In this document: positions 55,479 through 64,000 of the stretch, piece by piece
Layout of the letters: the number at the start of each line of letters is the position of its first letter
Numbering within the stretch: the first letter of the stretch is position 1
DNA from: Azoarcus olearius
Lineage (GTDB): Bacteria; Pseudomonadota; Gammaproteobacteria; Burkholderiales; Rhodocyclaceae
DNA: 64,000 nucleotides
Reading direction: 5' to 3'
NCBI RefSeq assembly: GCF_001682385.1
Contig: NZ_CP016210.1
Location: forward strand, 2,418,001 to 2,482,000
Program-made: the position numbers and the translations under genes
The notes under the pieces: model-generated
Told to the model about the DNA's origin: nothing
What the model saw: only the letters and a program-made list of their open reading frames with translations
Database searches by the model: none

Positions 55479-58400
55479 TTAACGGAGCGCGAACTCCACG
55501 CGACCCGCCGTTTCCGCACCCGCACCGCCGACACGAGGCGCAAGCAGGAACACCCGCTCCGGCGAAACGCCACCGGAGCCCAGCAGCCAGTTCTTGACCG
55601 TCTGCCCGCGCTGCACCGCCAGGGCGCGCAATTCGTCTTCACCGACCTTGGTATTGGCGAAGATCAGGGCTTCCATTTCCGCCACAGGGACGTCCTTCAC
55701 CAGCCCGATCACGTTGCGGGGCTTCTTGAAATCGCCATCCCGGTACACCTGGCGCAACAGCGCGGGATACTCCTCGGCACCCACCTGAACCTCTTCCACC
55801 GACGGGGCGGCCTGGCCCTTGGCGACCAGGGCGCGCAGCTTGAGCGCCGCCACCTGGCGGTCCAGCATCGTCCGCTTGAGGCCTTCCACATCCGTGGCCG
55901 GGTCCGCAAACGGCGTGATGTCGAGCCGCAGTGCCGGACGATCGTTCAGCGCCTTTGCCAGCGCCGCCAGCTTGTCCAGCGCCTCGCCCTCCGGGCGGGC
56001 CACGCCGGCAGAGAAATCCACCCGCGACATCTCCTCGCCACCGAAGGCGCCGCCCAACAACGCGAAGGGCGCAGTGACGGCCTTGCCCACAAGGTTGACC
56101 AGCGCACGCACGACCAGTCCGAAGACACTGAACTGGGGATCATCGAGCGTGCCGCTGACGGGCAGGCTGAGGTCGATTTCACCGCGACCATTCTTCAGTA
56201 GCGACACCGCCAGTTGCACCGGCAGATCGGTTGCGCTCGGGCTGTCCACCCTGTCACCGAAGGTGAGCTGGTCGATGAACACCCGGTTGGTCGCGGTGAG
56301 CTGGCGATCGCGGATCTTGTAGCTCAGATCGGCGGACAGCTTGCCTTTCTGGATGCCATAGCCCACGTACTTGCCGGCATAGCTGGAAACGCCCGTCAGT
56401 TCGAAATCGCGCACTGACGCGGCGATATCGAGATAGCGGTCCTGGCGGAAGGGATTGAGTTCGCCCTGCACCTGCACCGGCGCCGCGTTATCCACCTTGC
56501 CGGCAAGGTTCAGCTTGGCGACTGTGGAAGGATCGGACGACAGCCCGCTGAGCGTGCCGGCAAGACCGGTCAGGTTGGCGTCGTAATTCGGGCGCACGAA
56601 GCGGTCGCTGAAGGCGATGTTGCCGCCCTTCAGTTCCACCCGCCCGACCCTGATTGGCGGTGAGGGACGCGGCGGCGAAACGATCGCGGTCGTCTCGTTG
56701 CCCTGCTGCTGGACGTTTGCCTGCGCCGCGGCCTCCTCGGCCGCTCCGCCGCGGATTTCCCGCAGGTTGAGCCGGCCCTGCTGGTCGAGGATCAGGCGGC
56801 TGAAGAAGTCGCTGAGCGCGACCCTGCCGATGCTGAGCGCGAAAGGATCGAAATCGACATCGATGTCGCTGACCTGCAGAGCGCGCCAGCGGGCGAGGTC
56901 CGCGGCGTTGAGCTTGTCGACCGCTGCGAAGTCACCCACGCCGACATCGCCCTTGAAGCCGCCCGCGATACCGCCGGTGCGGCGCTGCTCGAAGGCCACG
57001 GTGCCGTGGCCGCTGAGCGTGCCCCGGGTGATCGCGATCTTGGTCTCTTCCAGCGCGTAGGGCTGCAAGGGCAACAGGTCGATGTCGCGCAGGTCGAGCT
57101 CCAGATTGCCCTTCAAGGGTTCCAGCGCCAGGCTGCCCTCAATCCCGAGCCGCCCCGCGCGATTGATCCGCGCGCCGACACTGAGGCGGGCATTCGCACC
57201 CTTCGCGGTGGAGAGATTGTCGGCCTTGACGCTCAGACCATCGACCGCCAGCGTCACCGGCTTGGCCTGCATCCTGTCTTCCAGCCGCAGCGACGCGTCG
57301 GACAGCGCCAGCTTCTGGACGCCGACCGACCACGCCGGCGAAGTCATCTTGCGCGCCGGCTCTCCACTTGCGACAAGGGTCTGCAGGTCGAGGCTACCGT
57401 CACGCAAGCGGGTTGCGGCAAGCGCAGCCCGGTTGATCGTCACCTCACCGATGTCGACGCGTTGCTCCTTCAGTCGCATCACGCCCTGGCTCACCAGCAG
57501 CTCCGGCACCTTCAGGGCTGTCTCCTTGCGCCCCTTCAGCGCCAGCACGAAGTCGCGCAGGCTGAGGTTCTCGGCGGTGACTTCCGCATCGAATGCATCC
57601 CCGGCCCCGCTTACGTGATAGCGCACCCCACCGTCCAGCCGTCCGTCGCGGACCTCGCCGCCCGGAAGCGCCTGGGCGAGATACGCCGAATAGCGCGCCG
57701 GCTGAAACTGCTCGATCACCACCCCGCCGTCGAGTTCGAAGGGCTTCAGCCGCAGATTGTCCTGATGGCTGAACTTCTCACCGCCGTCGGTCACGTAGTC
57801 CAGGCGGATCTCGGCCGGCATGTCTCCGCTGGTCGCCAGATCGCGCATATCGAGGTTCACCGCCTCCACCCGGGCCTTGAACGGCACACCCAGGCTGCGA
57901 TCCTCGAAGCGCACGATGCCGTCGCGCACGCGCGCGGAAGCGAGCAGGAAATCAACTTCCGACCCTGCGGTGGAACCCTCGGCAGCGGCAGGACGCGCGC
58001 CCTTCTTCGCCGTCTTGTCGGCCGGCGCACTCGCGGCGCTCTCCGGCAGCAGGGCCGTCACGTTGAGGCCGCCGGTGGTCAGCCGCACCAGATCCACTTC
58101 GGGCTTGATGACGCGCAGGCGCGAGAAATGCCACTTTCCGGCCAGCGGCTGAACGTCGCCGAGTTCCAGTCCCAGTTCCTCGACGGCGAACACCGGCTGG
58201 CCGCCGACTTCCTGCACGGCGAGGCCGGCGACGTCGATCTGCCCCTGCAGGGCGATCAAGGGCTGCTGCCCCTCCGGCTGGGAAAACGACAGCTGCAGGC
58301 TGGTGCTCAGCGTGCCGGAAGGCACCGTGAACTTCGGCTTGAATGGCAGATAGGCCAGCCAGGGCGACAGTTCGAAGTTCTTCAGCGTCAGCTCGGCGAC

Positions 58401-59078
58401 GGTCTCACGGTCGTCGCTGAAAGGCTTCGTGCGTCCCGACAGGGCGAGCGGGTCGCCATTCACGCGGCCCGACAGCGTGGGCTCGACGAAGACGTCGACC
58501 TTCACCGGCAGATTGGAAACGAAGGGCACGCCGAGCCGCAGTTCGGTGATGTCGTGGCGCAGACCGCGCGCGGTATCCTCGACGACGATGCGCCCGTCGC
58601 TGAGGCTGATGTTGCCGAGCGAGAACCGGGCCGGCTCCTCGCTGGGCGGCTCGGCCGCCAGGCGTTCGACCACGTCCGACCAGTTGCTGCCGCCGTCGGC
58701 GCGACGAACGAACTGCACGCGTGGTGCGACCACGGCAAGCTCATGGAGCACCGGCGCACGACGCACCACGGATTCAAGCTCGAGGTTGGCGCGCACGAGG
58801 TCGGCCGCCAGCGCCTCGGCGCTGCCGTCCGCTTCCATGATGCGCACTCCGCGCAACTCGGCGGTCAGTGTGAATGGATTGAAGCGCGCGCCTTCCACTG
58901 CGACTTCGCGCCCGAGCTTGTCGTGCAGGATTTGCACCGTGTAGTGCCGCAGCACCGGCGGCACGGCGCCAAAACCCAGTACCGCAACCGCAGCCAGCGC
59001 GCCCGCTCCCCACATGGCGGGCCGCGCGTACCGGCGCAGGCGGTGGGCCGCCGTTGCGCCGGGGGTGGAATCAGTCAT
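55479..59078 (-). CDS. Large DUF748 / AsmA-like envelope protein
   Basis: An 1199-residue product; the start at 59078 (MTDSTPG) was chosen over a long GC-rich extension. It has a short cytoplasmic N-terminus, one membrane helix (about 25-45), then more than 1000 residues of repeating beta-rich AsmA/DUF748 pattern (NFELSPWLAYLPF is a DUF748 marker; QGRLNLREI and VGRVELKGGNIAFSDRFVRPNY mark the second half). The C-terminal region ends in an OmpA-like-looking segment with ALAVQRGQTVKNWLL. AsmA-like proteins form periplasm-spanning grooves for phospholipid transport; whether DUF748 members do so is inference. It is divergent from the YhiN-type gene. Confidence 0.87.
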   Translation of the reverse strand: MTDSTPGATAAHRLRRYARPAMWGAGALAAVAVLGFGAVPPVLRHYTVQILHDKLGREVAVEGARFNPFTLTAELRGVRIMEADGSAEALAADLVRANLELESVVRRAPVLHELAVVAPRVQFVRRADGGSNWSDVVERLAAEPPSEEPARFSLGNISLSDGRIVVEDTARGLRHDITELRLGVPFVSNLPVKVDVFVEPTLSGRVNGDPLALSGRTKPFSDDRETVAELTLKNFELSPWLAYLPFKPKFTVPSGTLSTSLQLSFSQPEGQQPLIALQGQIDVAGLAVQEVGGQPVFAVEELGLELGDVQPLAGKWHFSRLRVIKPEVDLVRLTTGGLNVTALLPESAASAPADKTAKKGARPAAAEGSTAGSEVDFLLASARVRDGIVRFEDRSLGVPFKARVEAVNLDMRDLATSGDMPAEIRLDYVTDGGEKFSHQDNLRLKPFELDGGVVIEQFQPARYSAYLAQALPGGEVRDGRLDGGVRYHVSGAGDAFDAEVTAENLSLRDFVLALKGRKETALKVPELLVSQGVMRLKEQRVDIGEVTINRAALAATRLRDGSLDLQTLVASGEPARKMTSPAWSVGVQKLALSDASLRLEDRMQAKPVTLAVDGLSVKADNLSTAKGANARLSVGARINRAGRLGIEGSLALEPLKGNLELDLRDIDLLPLQPYALEETKIAITRGTLSGHGTVAFEQRRTGGIAGGFKGDVGVGDFAAVDKLNAADLARWRALQVSDIDVDFDPFALSIGRVALSDFFSRLILDQQGRLNLREIRGGAAEEAAAQANVQQQGNETTAIVSPPRPSPPIRVGRVELKGGNIAFSDRFVRPNYDANLTGLAGTLSGLSSDPSTVAKLNLAGKVDNAAPVQVQGELNPFRQDRYLDIAASVRDFELTGVSSYAGKYVGYGIQKGKLSADLSYKIRDRQLTATNRVFIDQLTFGDRVDSPSATDLPVQLAVSLLKNGRGEIDLSLPVSGTLDDPQFSVFGLVVRALVNLVGKAVTAPFALLGGAFGGEEMSRVDFSAGVARPEGEALDKLAALAKALNDRPALRLDITPFADPATDVEGLKRTMLDRQVAALKLRALVAKGQAAPSVEEVQVGAEEYPALLRQVYRDGDFKKPRNVIGLVKDVPVAEMEALIFANTKVGEDELRALAVQRGQTVKNWLLGSGGVSPERVFLLAPRVGGAGAETAGRVEFALR

Positions 59079-59220
59079 CAAAACGCTCCATCTCTCTTGC
59101 TTGTTCGTTGTCGCAGCGTTGTCGGTCAGTGTCCGTGACGCTCGCGGGGCAAGGCGTCCTCGGGTTGCTGCTGCCCGAACCGGCGCGTATTCTGCGCCGC
59201 TTTCTTCGCGAGCGCGGACC

Positions 59221-60429
59221 GTGGCAGAGCAGACCTTCGACGTGGTGGTGATCGGCGCCGGAGCCGCGGGCATGATGTGCGCCGCAACCGCAGGCCAACG
59301 AGGCCGGCGCGTGCTGCTCGTCGACCATGCCGAACACCTCGCGGAGAAGATCCGCATCTCCGGCGGCGGCCGGTGCAACTTCACCAACCTGAAGGTCGGC
59401 GCAGACAACTACCTGTGCCGCAATCCGCATTTTGTCCGTTCCGCACTGTCGCGCTATACGGCGCGCGATTTTATCGGTCTTGTGGAGCGTCATGGCATCC
59501 GTTACCACGAAAGATCGTGGGGCCAGCTGTTTTGCGATGATTCCGCGCAACAGATCATCGACATGCTTCGACGCGAATGCGACGACGGCAAGGTTCAATG
59601 GGCGATGCCGGCCCGGGTGGACGGCATCGAACCCGCCGACGGCACCTCAGAACGCTACATGGTCCGCACCAGCCGTGGCCGCTTCGCTTGCCACAGCCTC
59701 GTCATCGCCACCGGCGGCCTTTCCATTCCCAAGATCGGCGCATCGCCCTTCGGCTACCGCGTCGCCGAGCAGTTCGGCTTGCCGGTCGTGGCACCTCAAC
59801 CCGCCCTCGTTCCGCTCACGCTCCCGCCCGAAACGCTTGCGCGCCTCGCGCCACTTGCCGGCGCCTCGCTCGAGGTGGAAGCCGGCTGCAACGACGCGCG
59901 CTTTCGCGAGGCGGCGCTGATCACCCATCGGGGACTCTCCGGCCCCGCCATCCTGCAGGTTTCCAGCTACTGGCAGGCGCAGGGCTACGACGGTGGCACA
60001 CGCGAACCGGTGCATCTCAACCTGCTACCCGACCACGATGCAGAGCAATGGTTGCAGGCACGTGCGTCGCAGCGCGCCCTGCTGGCCAACCTGCTGGCCG
60101 AACACCTCCCGCGCCGGTTCGCGCACGCGTGGTGCGAACTGCACGGCTGGACCGGGCCGCTCAACCAGTATTCCCGCGCCGTCCTGCGCGACATTGCACG
60201 CAACCTCGCTGCCTGGGAACTGCACCCCTCGGGCACCCAGGGCTACGCCAAGGCCGAGGTTACGCTGGGCGGCGTGGACACCCGCGCGCTGTCGTCCAAG
60301 ACGATGGAGGCGCGCGATCATCCCGGCCTCTTCTTTGCGGGCGAGGTGATGGACGTCACCGGCCACCTCGGCGGCTACAACTTCCAGTGGGCCTGGTCTT
60401 CAGGCCACGCCGCGGGCGGACACGCCTGA
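59221..60429 (+). CDS. YhiN/HI0933-type flavoprotein
   Basis: NAD(P)/FAD-dependent oxidoreductase of 402 residues. It probably begins at GTG 59221, directly before the FAD fold (DVVVIGAGAAGMMCA); the open frame continues upstream without a better start. The family motif KIRISGGGRCNFTN follows, and LFFAGEVMDVTGHLGGYNFQWAWSSG closes the FAD site. Biochemical function in bacteria is not established. It lies 75 bases before the LpxH-like gene on the same strand. Confidence 0.9.
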   Translation: MAEQTFDVVVIGAGAAGMMCAATAGQRGRRVLLVDHAEHLAEKIRISGGGRCNFTNLKVGADNYLCRNPHFVRSALSRYTARDFIGLVERHGIRYHERSWGQLFCDDSAQQIIDMLRRECDDGKVQWAMPARVDGIEPADGTSERYMVRTSRGRFACHSLVIATGGLSIPKIGASPFGYRVAEQFGLPVVAPQPALVPLTLPPETLARLAPLAGASLEVEAGCNDARFREAALITHRGLSGPAILQVSSYWQAQGYDGGTREPVHLNLLPDHDAEQWLQARASQRALLANLLAEHLPRRFAHAWCELHGWTGPLNQYSRAVLRDIARNLAAWELHPSGTQGYAKAEVTLGGVDTRALSSKTMEARDHPGLFFAGEVMDVTGHLGGYNFQWAWSSGHAAGGHA

Positions 60430-60504
60430 GAGCCGCGCCGTCGTTCATCACGTTGTCACGAAAGCTGCGCAGGCTGGCGCTTCCACATCGCCCGCCCGCG
60501 CTTC

Positions 60505-61314
60505 ATGCAAGAACAGCAGGTCCGTGCCATTTTCCTGTCCGACATCCACCTCGGCACCCGGGGCTGCCAGGCTGAGCGGCTGCTCGAATTCCTGCGCCAC
60601 TACGATTCGGCCTATCTGTACCTCGTCGGCGACATCATCGACTTCTGGTCGATGAGCCGGAGCATCCACTGGACCTCGGTGCAGAACACCGTGGTGCAGA
60701 AGGTACTGCGGCGCGCGCGCAAGGGCACCCGCGTGATCCTGGTGCCGGGCAACCACGACGAAGCGCTGCGCGAGTACGTCGGCATCACCTTCGGAGACAT
60801 CCGCCTGGAGCACGAGTGGGTGCACGAGACGGCCGACGGGCGCCGCTTCCTGCTGCTGCACGGCGACGAATACGACCAGGTGACGCGACATCACCGTTGG
60901 GTCGCGGTGTTGGGAGACGTGGCCTACAACGCGCTGGTCCGGCTTAACGGCTGGCTGTCGTGGATACGGCGACGGCTGGGCATTTCGGGCTACTGGTCGC
61001 TCGCAGGCTATGCGAAGCGCAAGGTCAAAACCGCAGTCAACTTCATTTTCGATTTCGAAGACTCGGTGATGCACGGGGCGCGTGAGCGTGGTGTCGACGG
61101 GGTCATCTGCGGCCACATCCACTGGGCAGCAATCCGCGAGGTCGACGGGCTGACCTACATCAACTGCGGCGACTGGGTGGATAGCTGCACCGCGATTGTC
61201 GAACACCTGGACGGCCGCCTCGAACTCGTCGAGTGGCGCTCGGCCCCGGCCTCGCAGCCGATTCCCTTGCCCAGCGCCGACGACGCCCCGGACCGGGTAG
61301 CCCTGCCCTCCTGA
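60505..61314 (+). CDS. UDP-2,3-diacylglucosamine diphosphatase, LpxH2-like metallophosphoesterase
   Basis: A 269-residue calcineurin-like phosphoesterase. Metal ligands are in the order D13/H15 (SDIHLG), D43 (GDIIDFW), N83/H84 (PGNHDE), H119 (LHGDEYD) and CGHIHWA. The insert FYFDFEDSV-like region with YAKRKVKTAVNF fits the LpxH-related family that hydrolyses UDP-diacylglucosamine to lipid X in lipid A synthesis. LpxH2 paralogues are often not the essential enzyme, and another phospholipid or nucleotide substrate is possible. Confidence 0.82.
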   Translation: MQEQQVRAIFLSDIHLGTRGCQAERLLEFLRHYDSAYLYLVGDIIDFWSMSRSIHWTSVQNTVVQKVLRRARKGTRVILVPGNHDEALREYVGITFGDIRLEHEWVHETADGRRFLLLHGDEYDQVTRHHRWVAVLGDVAYNALVRLNGWLSWIRRRLGISGYWSLAGYAKRKVKTAVNFIFDFEDSVMHGARERGVDGVICGHIHWAAIREVDGLTYINCGDWVDSCTAIVEHLDGRLELVEWRSAPASQPIPLPSADDAPDRVALPS

Positions 61315-61465
61315 ACCGCTTGCACGCCAACCACTTAGCCGTTTCATCGCGGACCGGCGACGCGGAGCGCGGCCTCGCCGCACCCGCCCCGCATGGCGAC
61401 GCGCCATTGTCAGGGCACCCGGCACTCCTTTACGCTGCGCCAAACAGCAGCCCACAGGAGCCTTC

Positions 61466-61921
61466 ATGACGACGAGCAGCACGCCCGACTTCACCCTCCC
61501 AGCCACCGGCGGCCAGACCGTTTCGCTCTCCGCGCTCGCGGGCCAGAAGGTGGTGCTGTACTTCTATCCGAAAGACAACACGCCCGGCTGCACCAACGAA
61601 ACCCGCGATTTCGGTGCCCTGCACGCCGACTTCGCTGCCGCCGGATGCAAGGTCTTCGGTATCTCCCGCGACAGCCTGAAGTCGCACGAGAACTTCAAGG
61701 CCAAGCTCGAACTGCCCTTCGACCTGATCTCCGACCCCGATGAGACGGCCTGCAACGCGTTCGGCGTCATCAAGATGAAGAACATGTACGGCAAGCAGGT
61801 GCGCGGCATCGAACGCAGCACCTTCGTCCTTGCCGCAGACGGACAACTGGCACGCGAATGGCGCGGCGTGAAGGTTCCGGGCCACGCCCAGGAAGTGCTT
61901 GGCTTCGTGCAATCCCTCTGA
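61466..61921 (+). CDS. bcp: Thioredoxin-dependent peroxiredoxin Bcp
   Basis: A 151-residue peroxiredoxin that reduces hydroperoxides. The peroxidatic cysteine is C42 (NTPGCTNETRDF). There is no cysteine at the usual nearby position 47, but C61 (AAGCKVFG) could act as resolving cysteine. The start at 61466 has AGGAG upstream. It lies 23 bases before the PIN-PhoH gene and may be co-transcribed with it. Confidence 0.95.
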   Translation: MTTSSTPDFTLPATGGQTVSLSALAGQKVVLYFYPKDNTPGCTNETRDFGALHADFAAAGCKVFGISRDSLKSHENFKAKLELPFDLISDPDETACNAFGVIKMKNMYGKQVRGIERSTFVLAADGQLAREWRGVKVPGHAQEVLGFVQSL

Positions 61922-61944
61922 CAACCTCAAAAGGCGGACCGAAC

Positions 61945-63402
61945 ATGCCTGCAGTTTCCAAGAAGACCGCCGCCGCCAAACCGGCTGCCCCACGCGCCAA
62001 GCGCGCCCCGCGCGCAAAGCCGGCGACCAAGCTCTTCGTGCTCGACACCAATGTGCTGATGCACGATCCCACCAGCCTGTATCGCTTCGAAGAGCACGAC
62101 ATCTACGTGCCGATCATGACGCTGGAGGAACTCGACAACAACAAGAAGGGCATGAGCGAAGTCGCGCGCAACGCCCGACAGGCAAGCCGCATGATGGACG
62201 AGATCGTTTCGTCCGCACCCGACGCAATCGACAGCGGCATCCCGCTCGAACAGCCCTCGCAGCGGCTCGCGACCGGCAAGCTCTTCCTGCAGACGGAAGC
62301 GATCAACGTCACGCTTCCTGCCGCCCTGCCCACTGCGAAGGGCGACAACCAGATTCTCGCGGTGGTGATGTTCCTCGCCGAACGCCACCCGGACCGTCCG
62401 GTCATCCTGGTGTCGAAAGACATCAACATGCGCATCAAGGCGCGCGCGCTGGGACTCGCCGCGCAGGACTATTTCAACGACAAGGTTCTAGAGGACACCG
62501 ACCTTCTCTACACCGGTACGCGCGAACTGCCCGCCACGTTCTGGGACGCGAACGGCAAGGGCATGGAGTCGTGGAAGAACGAGGGCCGCACCTACTACCG
62601 CCTGGCCGGCCCCGACACCGCCAATCTGCTGGTCAACGAATTCCTCTATCAGGACGGCGCCCGCCCGCTCGAAGCCTGGGTCAAGGAGAAAGCCGGCCGC
62701 AGCGTGGTTCTGGAAACGCTGATCGACTACGGCCACCAGAAGAACAACGTGTGGGGCATCACCGCGCGCAATCGCGAACAGAATTTTGCGCTGAACCTGC
62801 TGATGAACCCGGAGATCGACTTCGTCACCCTGCTCGGCCAGGCCGGCACCGGCAAGACGCTCCTCACGCTCGCCGCGGGGCTCACCCAGGTGCTGGAAAC
62901 CAAGCGCTATTCCGAAATCATCATGACCCGCGTCACGGTACCGGTCGGCGAGGACATCGGCTTTCTGCCGGGTACCGAGGAGGAAAAGATGGCGCCGTGG
63001 ATGGGCGCGCTGGAAGACAACCTGGACGTGCTGAACGGGACCACCGGCGAAGGCGGCGACTGGGGACGCGCCGCGACGCGCGACCTCATCCGCAGCCGCA
63101 TCAAGATCAAGAGCCTCAACTTCATGCGGGGCCGCACCTTCATCAACAAGTTCCTGATCATTGATGAAGCGCAAAACCTGACGCCGAAACAAATGAAAAC
63201 CCTGATCACGCGCGCAGGCCCGGGGACCAAAGTGGTCTGCCTCGGCAATATCGCGCAGATCGACACGCCCTATCTCACGGAAGGCTCGTCGGGCCTCACT
63301 TTCGCGGTCGACCGATTCAAGGGATGGCCCCATTCTGGGCATATCACCTTGCAGCGCGGGGAACGTTCCCGCCTCGCCGACTACGCCGCAGAAGTGCTGT
63401 AA
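61945..63402 (+). CDS. PIN-PhoH fusion protein (PhoH-family ATPase/ribonuclease)
   Basis: A 485-residue product with an N-terminal Lys/Ala-rich leader (about 1-28), a PIN domain starting KLFVLDTNVLMHDP (catalytic D34), and a C-terminal PhoH ATPase domain. Walker A is GQAGTGKTLL near residue 300 and Walker B FLIIDEAQNL near 402, followed by LGNIAQIDTPY. Mycobacterial PhoH2 of the same layout unwinds and cleaves RNA. The start at 61945 was chosen because the upstream extension runs into bcp. A strong terminator follows. Confidence 0.94.
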   Translation: MPAVSKKTAAAKPAAPRAKRAPRAKPATKLFVLDTNVLMHDPTSLYRFEEHDIYVPIMTLEELDNNKKGMSEVARNARQASRMMDEIVSSAPDAIDSGIPLEQPSQRLATGKLFLQTEAINVTLPAALPTAKGDNQILAVVMFLAERHPDRPVILVSKDINMRIKARALGLAAQDYFNDKVLEDTDLLYTGTRELPATFWDANGKGMESWKNEGRTYYRLAGPDTANLLVNEFLYQDGARPLEAWVKEKAGRSVVLETLIDYGHQKNNVWGITARNREQNFALNLLMNPEIDFVTLLGQAGTGKTLLTLAAGLTQVLETKRYSEIIMTRVTVPVGEDIGFLPGTEEEKMAPWMGALEDNLDVLNGTTGEGGDWGRAATRDLIRSRIKIKSLNFMRGRTFINKFLIIDEAQNLTPKQMKTLITRAGPGTKVVCLGNIAQIDTPYLTEGSSGLTFAVDRFKGWPHSGHITLQRGERSRLADYAAEVL

Positions 63403-63423
63403 ATCACTGCGCTGAATAAAAAA

Positions 63424-63449
63424 AGCCCGGCCGCTGCCGGGCTTTTTTT
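63424..63449 (+). terminator. Intrinsic terminator after the PIN-PhoH gene
   Basis: AGCCCGGC (63424-63431), loop CGCT, GCCGGGCT (63436-63443), then a T-run to 63449. It lies 21 bases past the stop codon. Confidence 0.93.
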
Positions 63450-63680
63450 GTTTACCACTTTCACGATATGCCGACAGATTTAACGGAATCTTGACGCCTT
63501 TCGCATTTTTCCTTAACGGCAAACGCGAATAATTTCTCAGTATTAATACTTTCGTTCAATTCCGCCGTACTTCTACCATGACGTAATATTTCGCGCCTTC
63601 AGCAGCCGTACCGCGAAGACGCCGCGCTTGCCCCGCCCTTCCACGCGAAGGCGCCCTACCCCACGAGATTGACGCTTCAC

Positions 63681-64000
63681 ATGGACTTGCGCGCACAGAA
63701 CCGCCCCTCGCCCCACACCCCTTCGCCGTCCAACTCCCCGCGAGAACGCTTCATGGAGCCGGGCCGCCCGATTGTCACCAAGACCGATCTGGCAGGACGG
63801 ATCACCTACGCCAACCCGGCCTTCGTCGCCATCAGCGGATTCAGCCGCGACGAACTGATCGGTCAAAACCACAACATCGTGCGTCACCCCGACATGCCGG
63901 CGGAGGCTTTCGCCGACTTATGGCGGACGATACAGGCGGGCCGCCCCTGGCGCGGCATCGTCAAGAACCGCGCGAAGAATGGCGATTTCTACTGGGTTGA
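63681..64000 (+). CDS. PAS-domain aerotaxis receptor-like protein (3' end missing)
   Basis: Open from ATG 63681 to the window end (106 codons seen). After a Pro/Ser-rich N-terminus of about 24 residues comes a PAS domain of the Aer type: VTKTDLAGRITYANPAF, SGFSRDELIGQNHNIVRHPD and AGRPWRGIVKNRAKNGDFYWV. In Aer, this domain binds FAD and signals through HAMP and chemoreceptor domains that should follow. The 237 bases upstream are AT-rich and hold no sigma-28 site that I can see. The gene may instead be another PAS-linked chemoreceptor. Confidence 0.85.
   Translation, partial: MDLRAQNRPSPHTPSPSNSPRERFMEPGRPIVTKTDLAGRITYANPAFVAISGFSRDELIGQNHNIVRHPDMPAEAFADLWRTIQAGRPWRGIVKNRAKNGDFYWV

Noticed and set aside
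57006-59138. A 710-codon plus-strand frame opposite the DUF748 gene
   Set aside because: Low-complexity Arg/Gln/His-rich shadow of the real minus-strand gene.
63444-63680. Possible sigma-28 promoter before the Aer-like gene
   Set aside because: The region is AT-rich, but no TAAAG/TCAAG with a correctly spaced GCCGATAA-like element was seen.

Overview
The window is a stretch of ordinary chromosome from a GC-rich betaproteobacterium, most likely a member of the Rhodocyclales (Azoarcus/Thauera/Aromatoleum type). That placement is inferred. It rests on families largely confined to betaproteobacteria (DUF2863, DUF3579, a DUF6776-like coiled-coil protein, a CobD/CbiB-like paralogue), on the gene order pyrG-kdsA-eno-ftsB, and on a respiratory, polyhydroxyalkanoate and fatty-acid type gene content. 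I see no insertion sequence, prophage, CRISPR array, tRNA or rRNA. No gene-free stretch exceeds 300 bases. The longest are about 280 bases (53894-54170 and 63403-63680) and 253 bases (16940-17192).

Layout. 1-4688: end of a CBS-domain gene, then pyrG-kdsA-eno-ftsB on the minus strand. 4843-6863: a secreted protein with a PEP-CTERM-like tail facing a lipoprotein of the sorbosone-dehydrogenase type. 6966-11198: acetoacetyl-CoA synthetase and a thioesterase, divergent from ETF-ubiquinone oxidoreductase. 11277-12314: a DUF481 outer-membrane protein. 12438-17585: a five-gene copper-handling operon in the order DUF2946 upstream ORF, TonB-dependent receptor, BNR-propeller protein with a CECC motif, TlpA-like thioredoxin, PCu(A)C chaperone. 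17663-21604: purL. 21774-26965: a tightly overlapping five-gene envelope-modification operon (PAP2, flippase-like membrane protein, ArnC/GtrB-like and ArnT-like glycosyltransferases, second PAP2). 26969-28754: bactofilin, short coiled-coil protein and M23 endopeptidase.

28983-32342: ppsA and, divergently, its regulator ppsR. 32412-35758: DUF2863 protein, msrB and a chemoreceptor behind a sigma-28-like promoter. 35846-38738: thiolase, CobD/CbiB-like protein and a CoA pyrophosphatase. 38823-45353: a complete minor-pilin operon, pilE-fimT-pilV-pilW-pilX-pilY1. 45461-47513: retropepsin-like protease, YjfB, YajQ, PpnP and DUF2788. 47526-50943: argD-argF-argG. 51183-53556: DUF3579, rpsT and murJ. 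53570-55442: an unrecognised 107-residue protein and metY. 55479-59078: a 1199-residue DUF748/AsmA-like protein. 59221-63402: YhiN-type flavoprotein, LpxH-like hydrolase, Bcp peroxiredoxin and a PIN-PhoH ATPase. The window ends inside an Aer-like PAS-domain gene.

The copper operon is the most interesting region. DUF2946 proteins with a CxxC motif encoded just upstream of a TonB receptor are known (CruR of Bordetella pertussis, from memory) to act as copper-sensing regulatory upstream ORFs. Here the same arrangement controls receptor, chaperone, thioredoxin and an uncharacterised beta-propeller whose Cys/His clusters suggest a periplasmic copper-binding role. The second candidate is the 21774-26965 operon, which appears to be a self-contained route for making, flipping and transferring a lipid-linked sugar to an envelope acceptor.
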